Below the pieces are notes generated by a model. The model saw only the letters and a program-made list of their open reading frames with translations, ran no database searches and had not been told where the DNA came from. Position numbers and translations under genes: made by a program. Of a stretch of 64,000 nucleotides of DNA, positions 10,473 to 21,942 are shown piece after piece (position 1 is the first letter of the stretch; each line of letters starts with the position of its first letter). The DNA is taken from the NCBI GenBank assembly GCA_030280995.1, contig JASXTE010000016.1, forward strand, positions 14,027,001-14,091,000, in the 5' to 3' direction. Source of the stretch: Hemileia vastatrix (lineage: Eukaryota; Basidiomycota; Pucciniomycetes; Pucciniales; Zaghouaniaceae).

Positions 10473-13400
10473 ATGTCCAACAATTTGGCTGAAAAAATGG
10501 ATAACATGCAAGTGGATGAAATTGAAATTGACTATGATGCTGAAACTGTGAGTTCTTCTAAAGTTGGACATAAAAAATCTTATGCTAACACAAATAATTC
10601 ACATACTTCAGGATGTGGAACTGACAGGAAATGTAAACAAACCAAACCCCCTTCCCCCAGCACCACAGAAGGAAGTAAAGCCTCTAGTACCTCAAGAAGG
10701 TCTTCCAAAAGGATTTAAAATAAAAAAGCTTCCTCTGCCACAACAAATCAGCAACCTGTCCAGTCATATAAAAGAGTTGAAGACAGAAAATATGACGTAC
10801 AAAGCAAAAGTAGACACCTTGTGGGATCAGGTTCAAGAACTCAGGAACCAGATTCAGGCCCAGGACCCTCTTCAGTTGCCTCCCAATCAGCCTCAGTTTC
10901 AGGCTCAACCTTCACAGCCACACAGCTCAACCATCCAAAATCCAAATACTATGGAAGTAGAGCAATGGAAATGGGATTATCTAATGAGTCACTACCAACA
11001 GAATGTGCAACACCCTCCTCATCATCAGCCTGGACCATCCAGAACACCCAATTTCCATCCACCTCCTCATCCCTACCAACAAGGCAGGAGAAAGAAGGCC
11101 CAAGCACAATCCCAAACCCAGTCTCAGGGGAAGTTTCCTCCTCTGCCATGGTAAGTAATTTGGTTGATAGTCACTTGGGTATGTTTTCTAATAAGTCTTC
11201 TTCTGCAGGTAATATTATTGAACATGGTGAAAGAACAGTTAAACCTGTTAAAAGACAGCTTCCTGTAACTAGTAGCCCTATTGATGTAATAAGCAAATTT
11301 TCATTTGATGAACCTTTACATTTAACTTCTACTTCTTTAATTAATCCTTCTCTTGAAATTAAAAATGATTCTGTTCCCCCTGAAATCTATACCTTAATTG
11401 AAAAAACTTCTGAGGAAATATTGAAAGATACCCTTGATTTTAATGTTGTGAAAGACAAACATGTGAGAGATGTGTTAATCCATGAGAATGATAGATTAAA
11501 TAATTTACACTTGCAATGTAAAGTGAGTTCTTCTGTACAAGATACAGCTTATTTAAATATCAAAGAAACCTTGAATATTGTTCTTAGTCAACAGAAACAA
11601 ATAAGAAGTGACCATAGAGCTATCTCAGATAGAAATATCAGTCTACATAAGACCTTGAGTGAATTGAAACCCCTTATTGAAGAAAATTATTCATTCAAAA
11701 ATGAAATAAAATCTCTGCAAAATGAGTTCAAAAAGCTAAAAAATAATATCCATGCACTAAGTACCAAACACTCAGTTTCTGAGGACAGAAATGTTCTATC
11801 TCTTGCAAAAGTAAATGACCAGATGTCTGAAATTCCAAGAATAAGAAACAATGTGTCTGACCTGCAGGAAAAGTTCTCAACCTTAACCATCAATAATGAA
11901 TTAAATGAGATTGCTGTCAATAAGCTGCTTAAAAATAAAGGGAAAAAACCTGAGCAAAGTTCATCCTTTCTTCCTCATATTTCAACCATTAAACAAACTG
12001 ACAATGAGTCTGTAAAATCTTTTGCTACTAGCAAAAAATCTTGTGAAGGTCATGCACCAGCTGTTTCTGTAAATAATGAAATTTCTGAACACCTGGCTAA
12101 ACTTTAGGAATTATTAATAATGAATAATTCAAACCAAAAAGTGGACCATCCCAGTAGTCAGAAAACTTGGCCTAAGTTAGACCAATATCCTACCTTTGAT
12201 GGTGATTCTTCCTCTGATTGGCAACACTTTATCCAAAGAATTGATAATTTAAAGAGATCTTATAAACTACCTGATGAGGAAATTGTTTCTAAGCTAATTT
12301 CTTTATTTTCCAATGTAGCCTTGATGTGGTATGAATCTGTTCTTTTAGATAACAATCATTATACATGGAATCATTGGAAATCCTTGATTGAGAATCAGTT
12401 TGGTGGTTCAAAATTCAGGTTAGCTCAACAGAGACTGTATGAAAATACTAGATATGTATCCTCCTCTGTTGAAAAGCTCATTGTTTTTCTGATGAAAATA
12501 ACAAAAATCCTTAGAGCAATTGATCCAAAGATGGATTATGATATTTGGAAGGTAAAATCTTGTATAAATTACCAAATTCTCTTAGGGATTTGATTGTTGC
12601 TAGAACTGAGCATGTAAGGGAAAATTCTTATTTCATTAATATCTGTAATGAAGTACTGCTCAACCATAGATATGAACCAAAGAATTACCTTGGTAAATCT
12701 TATAATGATCAGAATAAATCTTCTACAAAGCTCCCAGAAAAATCTGGTAAACCCTCTTCCCCAGTTGCACCTAAAAAATATGCAACAAATACTTGTTATA
12801 AGTGTAACAAACCGTGGCAGAAGGGTCATGTTCGTGACAAGAAAATTCATCTTGTTGAACAAAATGAAGACACTGATGAACTTGAACTTGATGTCAACAA
12901 TTCTTCCAGTGACTGTGAAAGTAATATCTCCTATGACAATGAATCTGTTAAAGATGTTTTAATGTTGGAACATGATGTCCATTATTTAAATAATATATCT
13001 GAAGATTGTGTATTGAATTTATCCTCAGTAGAAAATGCTGAAATAATTAAAGATATTACTAACAATTCTATTCCTATATCCGCTTTAAAGGCACCTGTTA
13101 TCATTAATGGTAAAAATGTTGATGTAGTTCTTGATTCTGGTTCTGGAGGAAGTGTAGTATCTGAAAAAGCTTTGGCTTCAGTGGATAAGGAATATTTGAG
13201 TAAATTATTACCTATAACTTCTGAAAAATGGAGAGGGTATAATTCTACCTTATTTCCTATTGGCAAATACAAAACCTCTGTTTTCTTCAAATATAATAAT
13301 GGTTTTGTCAGAGCTATTTGTGAGTTTCTTGTCATGAAAAATGATAATTTGAGCAATTGGTTTATTATGGGAAATGATATTTTAACCATGTTTGGTGTGA

Positions 13401-13507
13401 AACTGGACCCAGAAAATAATTGCTTTACCTTAGGAATGAATGGGAAAAGGAAATTCAAAATTTCCTCTCCTAGAACTTCTGGGCATTTGTTGAAATCTTG
13501 TAACTAA
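10473..13507 (+). pseudogene. Element 2 gag and protease region, with stops and a frameshift
   Basis: Starts at ATG 10473 (MSNNLAEKMDNMQVDEI), shared with element 3. The frame contains a TAA at 10716 where element 3 has CAA, and a TAG at 12105 where element 3 has CAG. A frameshift follows near 12550. The coiled-coil middle is 11400-11900; the gag core WPKLDQYPTFDGDSSSDW is at about 12170-12220. The zinc knuckle CYKCNKPWQKGHVRD (about 12790) has lost its last Cys to Arg. Protease LDSGSGGSVVS is at about 13130. Product would be capsid, nucleocapsid and aspartic protease; inactive as it stands. Confidence 0.85.
10564..11154 (+). CDS. ORF-a: gag-overlapping open frame of element 2 (unknown function)
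   Basis: A 196-codon open frame in the +1 frame relative to gag, without an obvious ATG at its upstream end. It encodes KGFKIKKLPLPQQ, a coiled-coil (about residues 60-100), a Gln/Pro-rich stretch, VEQWKWDYLMSHYQQ, then HPYQQGRRKK and a final PLPW-stop. The same frame, motifs and final Trp-stop recur in elements 0, 1, 3 and 4. The ancestral gag start may have read into this frame, because in element 0 IDYDEATSVSS is continuous with it. Whether it is expressed by frameshift, splicing or internal start is unknown. Confidence 0.5.
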   Translation: MDIKNLMLTQIIHILQDVELTGNVNKPNPLPPAPQKEVKPLVPQEGLPKGFKIKKLPLPQQISNLSSHIKELKTENMTYKAKVDTLWDQVQELRNQIQAQDPLQLPPNQPQFQAQPSQPHSSTIQNPNTMEVEQWKWDYLMSHYQQNVQHPPHHQPGPSRTPNFHPPPHPYQQGRRKKAQAQSQTQSQGKFPPLPW

Positions 13508-16500
13508 CTGATCCTGTGTAAAGGTAGAACAAAAACTGAAATGGATGATTTATTACATGAAATAAATACCGCTTTTTTTGGTGATCAGTTGACTAGTGAA
13601 CAAAAGGATTCTATTGTTGCCTCTATTACCTCTTTCCCTATGGCTTTTGCTCATGGTTCTCATGTCTTAGGAATTGTTCAGGAATAAATGAAAATTACCT
13701 TATCCTGTAACTTGAGTGATATTCCTCCTAGTCTTAAGAAAAAACCATATCCTGCTTCTCCATCAAAAAGAAAAGATATTGAAGATAATATTGAAACATT
13801 ATTGAAAATGAATATCATTGAGAAAGTGGATGTCACCCCCAAATATTGTGTCATCTCCCCAGTCTTGATTTCTTATGAAAAAGATAAATCTAGATTATGT
13901 GGTGATTACAGAGCTTTAAATACTTATACTGTTGATGATATTTATCCTTTACCCAGAATTAATTCAATACATTCTACCTTGCAAGGTTCAAAATTTATTA
14001 GTTGTCTGGATGGTAATAAAGGTTATCATCAAGTTCCAGTTGAGAAAAATTCTCAAAATTGTTTGCTTATTGCTACTCATATGGGAATATATAAGTATGT
14101 TAGGATGCCATTTGGCCCTAAAAGTTCTCCTTCAGTTTTCCAGAAAGTTATGGATAACACTTTCCATCAAGAAATTATTGAAGGTTGGCTCATGGTTTAT
14201 ATTGATGATATTATTGTTTTTTCTAAAACTTTTGATGAACATATGATTCACTTGAATAGAGTTTTCCAAAAAATGGATGAAATCAATATGACCTTATCTT
14301 TAAAAAAGTGTAAATTCTGTTTTCAATCTTTGAAAATCCTTGGCCATGTTGTGTCAGGCTTAAAAATTTGTGTAGACCATAATAAAGTTGCTGCCATTCA
14401 AAATGTGAAAGCACCAACTTCTGTAAGAGAAATACAAAGTTTTTTGGGTATGTGTGGCTATTATAGACAATATATTAAAAATTTTCAGGTCATAGCCTTG
14501 CCTCTTACAAAACTGACCAGAAAAGATGTTGCTTTTCTCAGGAATAATGACTGTCAAAAAGCTTTTGATACATAAAAAGGGGCTTAATGACAGCCCCTAT
14601 ATTGGCTCTTCCAGATTTTAACAAGCCATTTGTCCTTTATACAGATGCTAGCTTTATTGGTCTGGGTGCTGCCCTTCACCAAAAGCAAATTATTAATGAT
14701 AAATCCTCAGAGGTTGTAATTTGTTATATTTCAAGAACCTTAAGAAATAGTGAATTGAAATATGGTGCCACTCAATTGGAGTGCTTAGCAGTTGTTTGGG
14801 CTCTTGAGAAACTTCATTACTATTTGGATGACCAAAAATTTGAGTTGGTAACTGACTGTAGTGCTGTGAAGTCCCTCTTAAACCTAAAGACACCTAACAG
14901 ACATATGTTCAGGTGGCAACTTGCTGTTCAAGAATACAGAGAAAGGATGACAATTATCCATAGAGCTGGAAATGTTCACTCTAATGTTGATATGCTCTCC
15001 AGATTGCCTCTGCCAAATAATGACTCAAATCCTGCTTATGTACCTGAAGATGATACTGTTCATATCCATGGTATATTTATAGTTGATATGGAAGAGGAGT
15101 TATTACAATTAATACTGGATTCATATGATAAAGATTCTGATTTAAATAAATTGGTTACTATCTTAAATGATCCTAAGAATGCTTCAATTCAAGCATTAAT
15201 AAAAACTCTTCCTGCAAAGTACCAAAATGCTTTAAATAAAGGAAAGTTCTCTATTGAAGATGGTTATATATATTATAGAAGGAAGCTTACCAATGTAATT
15301 GTAATTCCTCCTTCAATGAAAGAAACTATCCTCAAACTTTGTCATGATGACTTATTAGCTGGTCATTTTGATCTTGAAAAAACATTGATTAGAATCAAAA
15401 ACACTGCATGGTGGGCTAATATGTCTGAAGACACAAAATTATATGTTGAATCTGGTGATTCCTGATAAAAATCTAAAAGGTTAACAGGTAAGAGAGCAGG
15501 GTTATTACAACATATTGAAGCACCTAATTCTCCCTGGCAAATCATTAATATGGATTTTGTCACTGGTCTTCCTGTTGCAGGTAAAGACAGCTTTAACTCT
15601 TGTTGGGTAATAGTAGATAGATTCACAAAAATGTGCAAATTTATTCCAACCCACAAAGATGTATCCACCAAAGAATTAGCTTTCTTATGGTGGTCTTACA
15701 TGTTTAATATTATTGGTTTTCCAAAAGCCATTATCTCTGATAGGGATCCAAAATTCACTTCTGAGTTCTGGACCTCTTTGATGGATATTTGTGGCTGTGA
15801 GTTAAAATTGTCTACAGCTCACCATCCTCAGACTGATGGTCTAGCTGAAAGAATGATTCAAACTCTGGAAGATATGATTAGAAGGTATTGTGCCTTTGGT
15901 TTAGAATATAAAGACAGTGACAGATTTACTCATGATTGGGTCACTATTTTGCCTGGTCTTGAATTTGCATATAATAGCACTGTTCATTCTGTCACTGAGA
16001 AAAAGCCTTTTGAGCTTTGGTTGGGTTATGTCCCAAACACTCCTGCTCAGATTCTCAATAATAAATTACCTAAGTTGGAACTACACCCTGGTGTAAAATC
16101 TTTTATGCAAATGCAACAGCTATGCAGAAAACATGCTCAGAGCTGTATTGATAAAGCATTTGAATATGAAAAGAAAAGACAGGATAAATCCCATAAAGAA
16201 TACACATTTAACAAGGGTGATGAAGTGTTGATCTCTACTGTTCATTTCAATTTACAAGGTAACCACAAATTAAAAGATCCTTTTGTAGGACCATTTGTTG
16301 TTAAAAGAATGGTTGGTGATAGTGCAGTAGAAGTTGTATTGTATTCTCCATATGATAGGAAACATCCTGTTTTTCCCATTTCTTTGCTTAAGCCTTATAC
16401 TTCCAACAGTGACTTATTTCCCAAAAGAAGGGGAAGACCTAAGAAAAACCCTCAGGAAGTCACAGAAACAGCAGAAATTGATAAAATTCTCAATGATAGA

Positions 16501-16638
16501 ATTATCACCTCTGAAAGAGGTACTGAATATTTATTGAGATATAAGAACAAATCATCTGAAAATGATGCATGGATACCTGGCAAGGAAATTTCAAATCTGC
16601 CTACTCTGTTGAAAAAATACAAAAAGAAAAAATCTTAG
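13508..16638 (+). pseudogene. Element 2 pol: reverse transcriptase, RNase H, integrase, chromodomain (broken)
   Basis: Reverse transcriptase (13688-14575) keeps RLCGDYRALN and YIDDIIVFS. RNase H starts at TDASF (14640). Integrase has CHDDLLAGHF, DRDPKF and HHPQTDGLAERM, then the GPFVVKRMVG module. The C-terminus (16460-16638) is a chromodomain-like stretch with EYLLRYKNKSSENDAWIPGKE, ending in a Lys-rich tail and TAG. Defects by comparison with element 3: stops at 13505 and 13685, a frameshift near 14577, and in the integrase zinc region Cys to Gly followed by two stops (15463-15468). Chromodomains of this class are thought to steer integration to particular chromatin. Confidence 0.88.
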
Positions 16639-16659
16639 CATTTTTTTTATTGTTTTTTT

Positions 16660-16672
16660 TAGAGTGAGGGAG
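16660..16672 (+). other. Polypurine tract of element 2
   Basis: Purine-rich run AGAGTGAGGGAG immediately before the 3' LTR, the usual plus-strand primer. Element 3 has the same run and element 1 a GGGTGGGCGAG version. Confidence 0.65.
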
Positions 16673-17788
16673 TGTCAGCCAGGCTATTCCAGGAGTCCAG
16701 TAAATGATATGTAACTTATAAAACCTGAAAGAGTGGGTAAGAATTGTATTTAATGAATATAAATTATTATCTTATTGCATAATAAAATTATATAAGTATT
16801 TTATTATATACAAGTGTTATATTAATTTTATTGGTTATATAAATTTTTATATACATTTAAATTGAAAATAATATAATATATTCTACAAATAATGGCGCAT
16901 TTTTTATGTATTTAATAATTATAAATTTATATTTAATTAATTAAAAACATATATTATAATTATAAGTGTAAAAATTACTTATAATATAATTAAATTAATT
17001 ATTTATATTTTTATATTAAATATCATTTTTTATAGTATTAAACAATAAATAATGACGCTTCTTTTGACCTATAATTGTGTCATGAAAAACTAATTAATAC
17101 TGAATTGAAATAAATTACATATTTGTTGCGTCAGAATATTTTTGTTTCACTTAAAAATCCTTAAATAAGACTGTACCATCTGTTTTGAATGATTTTTCTC
17201 ATAGTTCCTATGTCCCAGGCTTGTTTAGTTATTCACTATTTTTACTTACTGATTTGGGAATTAATGGTGGGAAAATTGGATTCTTAATTGGGGTATTTAA
17301 TTATTTGTTTCATATTTTTCTCTACATTGTTATGTTTCACTTACTCTTTGATATACTTGTTTTATCCTATTATAATTATTGTATTTACAAATATAGTGGC
17401 GCTTCACAGGACCCATTGCCTATAAGAGGGCCTTGGATAATCCCCTGTAGCCTCATCACTTATTATACACTCAACAAATTAAATACACTTTTTATATCAC
17501 GTTTATATTCTTTTTATTAGTAATAAAATTCTAATTAAAATTCTATATAACAAATTAAAGGTTGCTTTAAGTCTGATAGTGATCATAGTGTCTGCTGCGC
17601 ATAGTCCTTACATCATAATAATATTATTAATTAATAATAACCTCACTTTTTTCACCTCTCAAGAAAACCGTCGTTGATTCCTCTCAATAAATTAAATAAT
17701 CTTTTTATATTTTATTTCTTTTATTTTCCTTCTTGTCCTCCTCCATTTCTCCATCTTTTCTTACCTACTTCTAGACGACTGACCAAAA
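16673..17788 (+). repeat. 3' LTR of element 2 (family B)
   Basis: Direct repeat of 8671-9784. Its end reads GACTGACCAAAA instead of GACTGACCGACA, so the terminal CA has mutated. Followed by the duplicated tatat. Confidence 0.9.
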
Positions 17789-17793
17789 TATAT
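17789..17793. repeat. Target-site duplication of element 2 (right)
   Basis: tatat, matching 8666-8670. Confidence 0.8.
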
Positions 17794-18772
17794 ACTAGAC
17801 TATTGGAGTCATAATATATTTATCTTAAGTGATATGAAGTAATTATTGACATACATAAGCTTATAAGTATACATAAATCTCATATTCAGTGAAATATGCA
17901 GTATAATATGTATATTTAGGTCTATAAGTGGGTTTTAGCCTCTTAGTAGCCTATAACCTTTGTTTTTCTGCTTATTTTAGGTCACATGGACGTATTCAGT
18001 GGACTCACAACGCCTGAAGAAGCATGGACAGCTATTTCAGGCGCATGCACTCAGTTTGGACAACTTAATCTGCTTCCTTGGATGGATATTCATGGATTTA
18101 TGGGTTGGGAGGTCATTGCTGGGTTTATGGATGCTTGGGGATGTTATTGGAGGCTTGGACATTTTATTTGTTTACTTTATATGCTTTGGGGTTCATTTTA
18201 TCCCTTTTGGATCAGTTATTTTACCAGTTTCTCCATATGGTATCCGCTTTTATCGGTCTATTCTATTTATGGTATGGGTCTGTGGTATCATTAATTGTGA
18301 TGTAGGGTGTTTACTGGAGGTCTGGGTGTTGAATCTGCTTGAAGTGGATGCCATGGGGAGGTGATGGGCCCTCACAGTGCTGTAATTGCTGGGGATGGCA
18401 GTGACATCATCTGGATTTAAGGTCTGTGCACTCCGGTGGATTTTGGTATAAGTAAGGGAGAATTTTGATGGTTATTAGACATCACTTACTTAATTAAATT
18501 CAATTAAACATTTAAACACAATTATAATCATTTAGAAATATATTATAAAGCCTTTATAAATTGATATTATTATTATATAAGCTATTACTATATGCTATTT
18601 ATCCATTTTCTACCACTAGCACGCATTTAAATCCAAGTATTGTGAGTTTTATTTGAATATAACTATTTTATTAGTCTTCCCCTGAGGTTTAATCACTAAA
18701 TCATTTATCAATAAGTAATAGGACCATTAATAAATACTATTAAATCATACTTACATGCTAGATACACTGACA
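17794..18772 (+). repeat. LTR family D, copy 2 (start missing)
   Basis: After about 12 bases that finish copy 1, a second family-D copy begins internally (TTGGAGTCATAAT) and runs to its natural end CACTGACA at 18772. The first ~200 bases are missing. The two D pieces lie head to tail, and element 2 inserted near their junction. Open frames inside (17986-18364) are not supported as genes. Confidence 0.7.
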
Positions 18773-19063
18773 GAAACTGCTTAAATTGTTTAAAATATGT
18801 ATTTTTCAGAATAATTTGGGTGTGGTCTGCACTGTATTAAAATTTCTATAAAAAAATCTCATTCTTCATATCTCAAGATTTGTTCAAAGTATTATTACCT
18901 ATGCTTCATTAAATATTCAAGTTGTATTCATATTGAGTTCACCAGAATGTCAATATTTTTTCTTGGTTGTTTCATCACTAATTCAATGTGGGCTCAAAAA
19001 GATCTGAATTAGGGTTCAAGGTTGCAGACTTGCTAGCAAGTCCACCCCCCATATTGCATGGTG
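18773..19063. mobile_element. Fragment of a CAC-type inverted-repeat DNA transposon
   Basis: The right end reads, on the minus strand from 19063, CACCATGCAATATGGGGGG followed by TGGACTTGCTAGCAAGTC. This matches both ends of the 261-bp element at 57212-57472. It sits against LTR-A sequence at 19064. A possible degenerate left end lies near 18805-18835, but no clean second inverted repeat is seen. No coding sequence. Confidence 0.6.
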
Positions 19064-19557
19064 AGTATGTGGCCAGTACACAGAAGCCATTTCTGGCATA
19101 AAAACCCCGAATTTGAAAAGTGTTATTTTTATGCATATGAGTAGCCAAATCAATAGTCCTAATTAAGACAAATTGATCTGTCAAAGCGCATTTTTAATAT
19201 TATTAAATTTATAGTGCATATAATCAACTTTTAAGTGATTTAAAGCGCATTTCTTGTTTTTTACATAAAACAATGAAAATAACAGCTTTAAGTGTACTTA
19301 AAATTTGTGTAGCCTTATATTTAAGGTTCTTAAGATTACCCTAACATATTCCAACTTAATATTAAGTACATAAGACTTATAAAAGGTGGATATATGTGTG
19401 TATATAAGGTGTTATAATTGCATATTTTGTATATTATCATAAATTTACTTATGTATACTATTTGTGTACTGTAATTTATTGCTCCCTTGTATAGTCCATG
19501 TGTTTAACATAACTTATAAGTACTTTTTACTCAGTTCTGGGGATATCCAGGCTGATA
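19064..19557 (-). repeat. LTR family A fragment
   Basis: Matches the last ~490 bases of the family-A LTR (AGTATGTGGCCAGTACACAG onward) and ends GGCTGATA, a variant of the normal GGCTGACA. More diverged than the LTRs of element 1, so an older insertion. Confidence 0.85.
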
Positions 19558-20254
19558 AAATCCTTCCCTCTTATCTAATCAACAAAACCCACTAAGAATA
19601 GGTTTTCCTTAACAACCCAGTGAATATCCAATGGCAAGATTTGAAATAAAAATAAGAAAGATTTCAAATAATAGAGGCTATCAAAGTTAGAAATCTTCCA
19701 TTTCAAAATACCTGTTTTTTCCGTGAAATCAACAATTATTATTTTTTAAAATATGCCATATTGTGCCCTAAAAATACCTTTTTGCTGAGAATTAATGCCA
19801 AGTTTTTGGCTTTTTTTTTGAGTTGTGAAATGACTTTTAAATAATTACAAATTTCTAACTTTGATACCCCCTAATATAGTAGATCCTGTATACATAAATT
19901 TGGTAATTGAAAATTAAAAGTAAAATTATGTAAGTACAGAATTAAAAGTGTCATATACTTTCTCAACACCGAGTATACTACACCTGTCCATTTAAACTAT
20001 AAATGTTATTGCATTTTTGAAATTACAACTTTTTAGAATAAATCTTATGTGTGCCAAGTATTATAATTGAGACAGGATCTGTTTAAGATAGGTAAATTAT
20101 TATCATGTATAACATAAGTCAAAAAATTCTTGTGTTGTATAACCCTTTAATAATATGGTAGGCTGACATCTATTCTTATCTATCAATCACTTTAAAGTGT
20201 GAAAATATTTTCTTCAAATTAGATTATATTTTTATAGGACAATTTGTGAAATAT
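19558..20254. other. Unassigned AT-rich sequence
   Basis: No gene, repeat or RNA recognised. It has no clear second copy in the window and forms the left flank of element 1. Confidence 0.5.
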
Positions 20255-20259
20255 AATAT
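20255..20259. repeat. Target-site duplication of element 1 (left)
   Basis: aatat directly before the LTR; repeated at 29903-29907. Confidence 0.85.
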
Positions 20260-21760
20260 TTTCAGGCTAAGGTCAAGTACAAGGACGTGAACTAGCTTGA
20301 ATAGTCAGTTGTCTAGAAGATTTTAATGGTCCTATATGAATACTGTAGTTCTAATCCACTAAGTTGTAAAATATAATCAAATATAAAGGTTTCAGTAATA
20401 TAATTCTCACTATTCTTATATATGGCTTACAATCTTTATAGTTGGTAGAAAAATAGATTATATAAATTCAGATACTATTCAAAAGTCTTTAAAAAGTACT
20501 AATTGATATGAATTGTAATTGATTTGGTTATATTGGTTAAATTGTAATGATAAAGAATGAAGAAATACAACCCAAAAACCTCCTTCTTTTATACACACTG
20601 AGTTCCCCAATGATTCCCTTGATGTACCACCCAATACACAGTTAATGACGCCTCTAAACAACTAATAGACATGCCCATCAACATTCCTAGTAACCCATGA
20701 CATAATTAGAAGAGTAACAACCGCCAAAATCCTGTAATAATAAGGGAAATCCATCAAAATTAAAGAAAAAGACAAAAAGAGAGTATATGCGTATAAAACA
20801 ATAATATTAAAGACTAAAGGAGACTTTTTAAGGTTAATAATAGCTTAATAAAAAGGGGGATTGACTGTAGAAATAATGGGGCTAATCCTGAAATTATACT
20901 ACATGAAATTCCCATTCAAAAATAACCAAAATTGACTGAGAAACCACCCAAAAACTTAAAAAAGAGCGTGAGATGTGGGGTAACTACATGCAGTTCTTGG
21001 CAGGCGCTTGCACGGGTAAATCCTTGACTAAAATTAGTCGAATTTAAGTGTGGTGATGAAATAAAGTGCCAAGAGTGAGGTTATTAATGAAATTAGTGCA
21101 TATAAACAAGGTCAATGCATTATTAATTAAGCTAGGACACTAAATAAGCGCCTGTCGCCTATTTTAGTGTGTTTCCCCACAGTGGGCGTAGAATGTGGGG
21201 TAATTATAGTGTGAAAAAGATAACTTTGCTAAAAATGAAGCTATTCACACGGGAAAAAGGCAGGCAGTATGTGGCCAGTACACAGAAGCCATTTCTGGCA
21301 TAAAAAACACCAAATTTGAAAAGTGTTATTTTTATGCATTTAAATAGCCAAATCAATAGTTCTAAATGAGCCCAATTGATCTGTCAAAGCGCAATTTTGA
21401 TATTCTCAATTTTATAGCACATATAGTCAACTTTTAAGTGAAATAAAGCGCATTTCTTGTTTTTTGCATAAAACAATGAATATAACAGCTTTAAGTGTAC
21501 TTAAAAATTATGTAGCCTTATACTTAAGGTTCTTAAGATTACCCTAACATATTCCAACTTAATATTAAGTACATAAGACCTATAAAAGGTGGATATATGC
21601 GTGTATATAAGGTTTTATAATGGCATTTTTTGTGTATTATCATAATTTTACTTATGTATACTATTTGTGTACTCTTATTTATTATTCCCATGTATAGTTC
21701 ATGTGTTTAACATAACTTATAATTACTTTTTACTCAGTCCTGGAGATATACAGGCTGACA
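20260..21760 (-). repeat. 3' LTR of element 1 (family A)
   Basis: Same length as 28402-29902 and nearly identical to it. The outer terminal bases read TTTCAGG where the other copy has TGTCAGG. The 60-codon open frame at 20479-20661 is present only because both LTRs share it. Confidence 0.95.
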
Positions 21761-21772
21761 CTCGCCCACCCA
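21761..21772 (-). other. Polypurine tract of element 1
   Basis: On the minus strand GGGTGGGCGAG directly precedes the LTR start TGTCAGCC; the expected plus-strand primer site. Confidence 0.65.
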
Positions 21773-21942
21773 AAAAAAAACAATAAAAAAAATGATAAGT
21801 TATACATTTTATTTTATCAATTTGTAATTTTCAGGTATTCAGAATAAATCTGTAGCATTAAAGATTCAACTTTAAAGAAATAAAACATAATAAAATATTA
21901 TGAGTACTGGTTTTTTAACCCCTCAGCTGGTTGAACAGAAAT

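Larger units (their letters stand above)
8671..17788 (+). mobile_element. Element 2: complete but decayed Ty3/Gypsy chromovirus (family B LTRs)
   Basis: Two LTRs of about 1.1 kb (8671-9784 and 16673-17788) flank gag and pol. The 5-bp repeat tatat occurs at 8666-8670 and 17789-17793, marking a single insertion event into an LTR-D sequence. A primer-binding site follows the 5' LTR and a purine tract precedes the 3' LTR. Coding capacity is ruined by at least five nonsense codons and two frameshifts, so it could move only with help from another copy. Confidence 0.92.

Noticed and set aside
17986..18364. Three overlapping open frames in LTR D
   Set aside because: The corresponding frame is disrupted in the D copies at 7900-8250 and 35000-35500; repeat sequence only.
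20479..20661. 60-codon open frame repeated at 28621-28803
   Set aside because: Inside both LTRs of element 1, overlapping the promoter area; no independent sign of coding.
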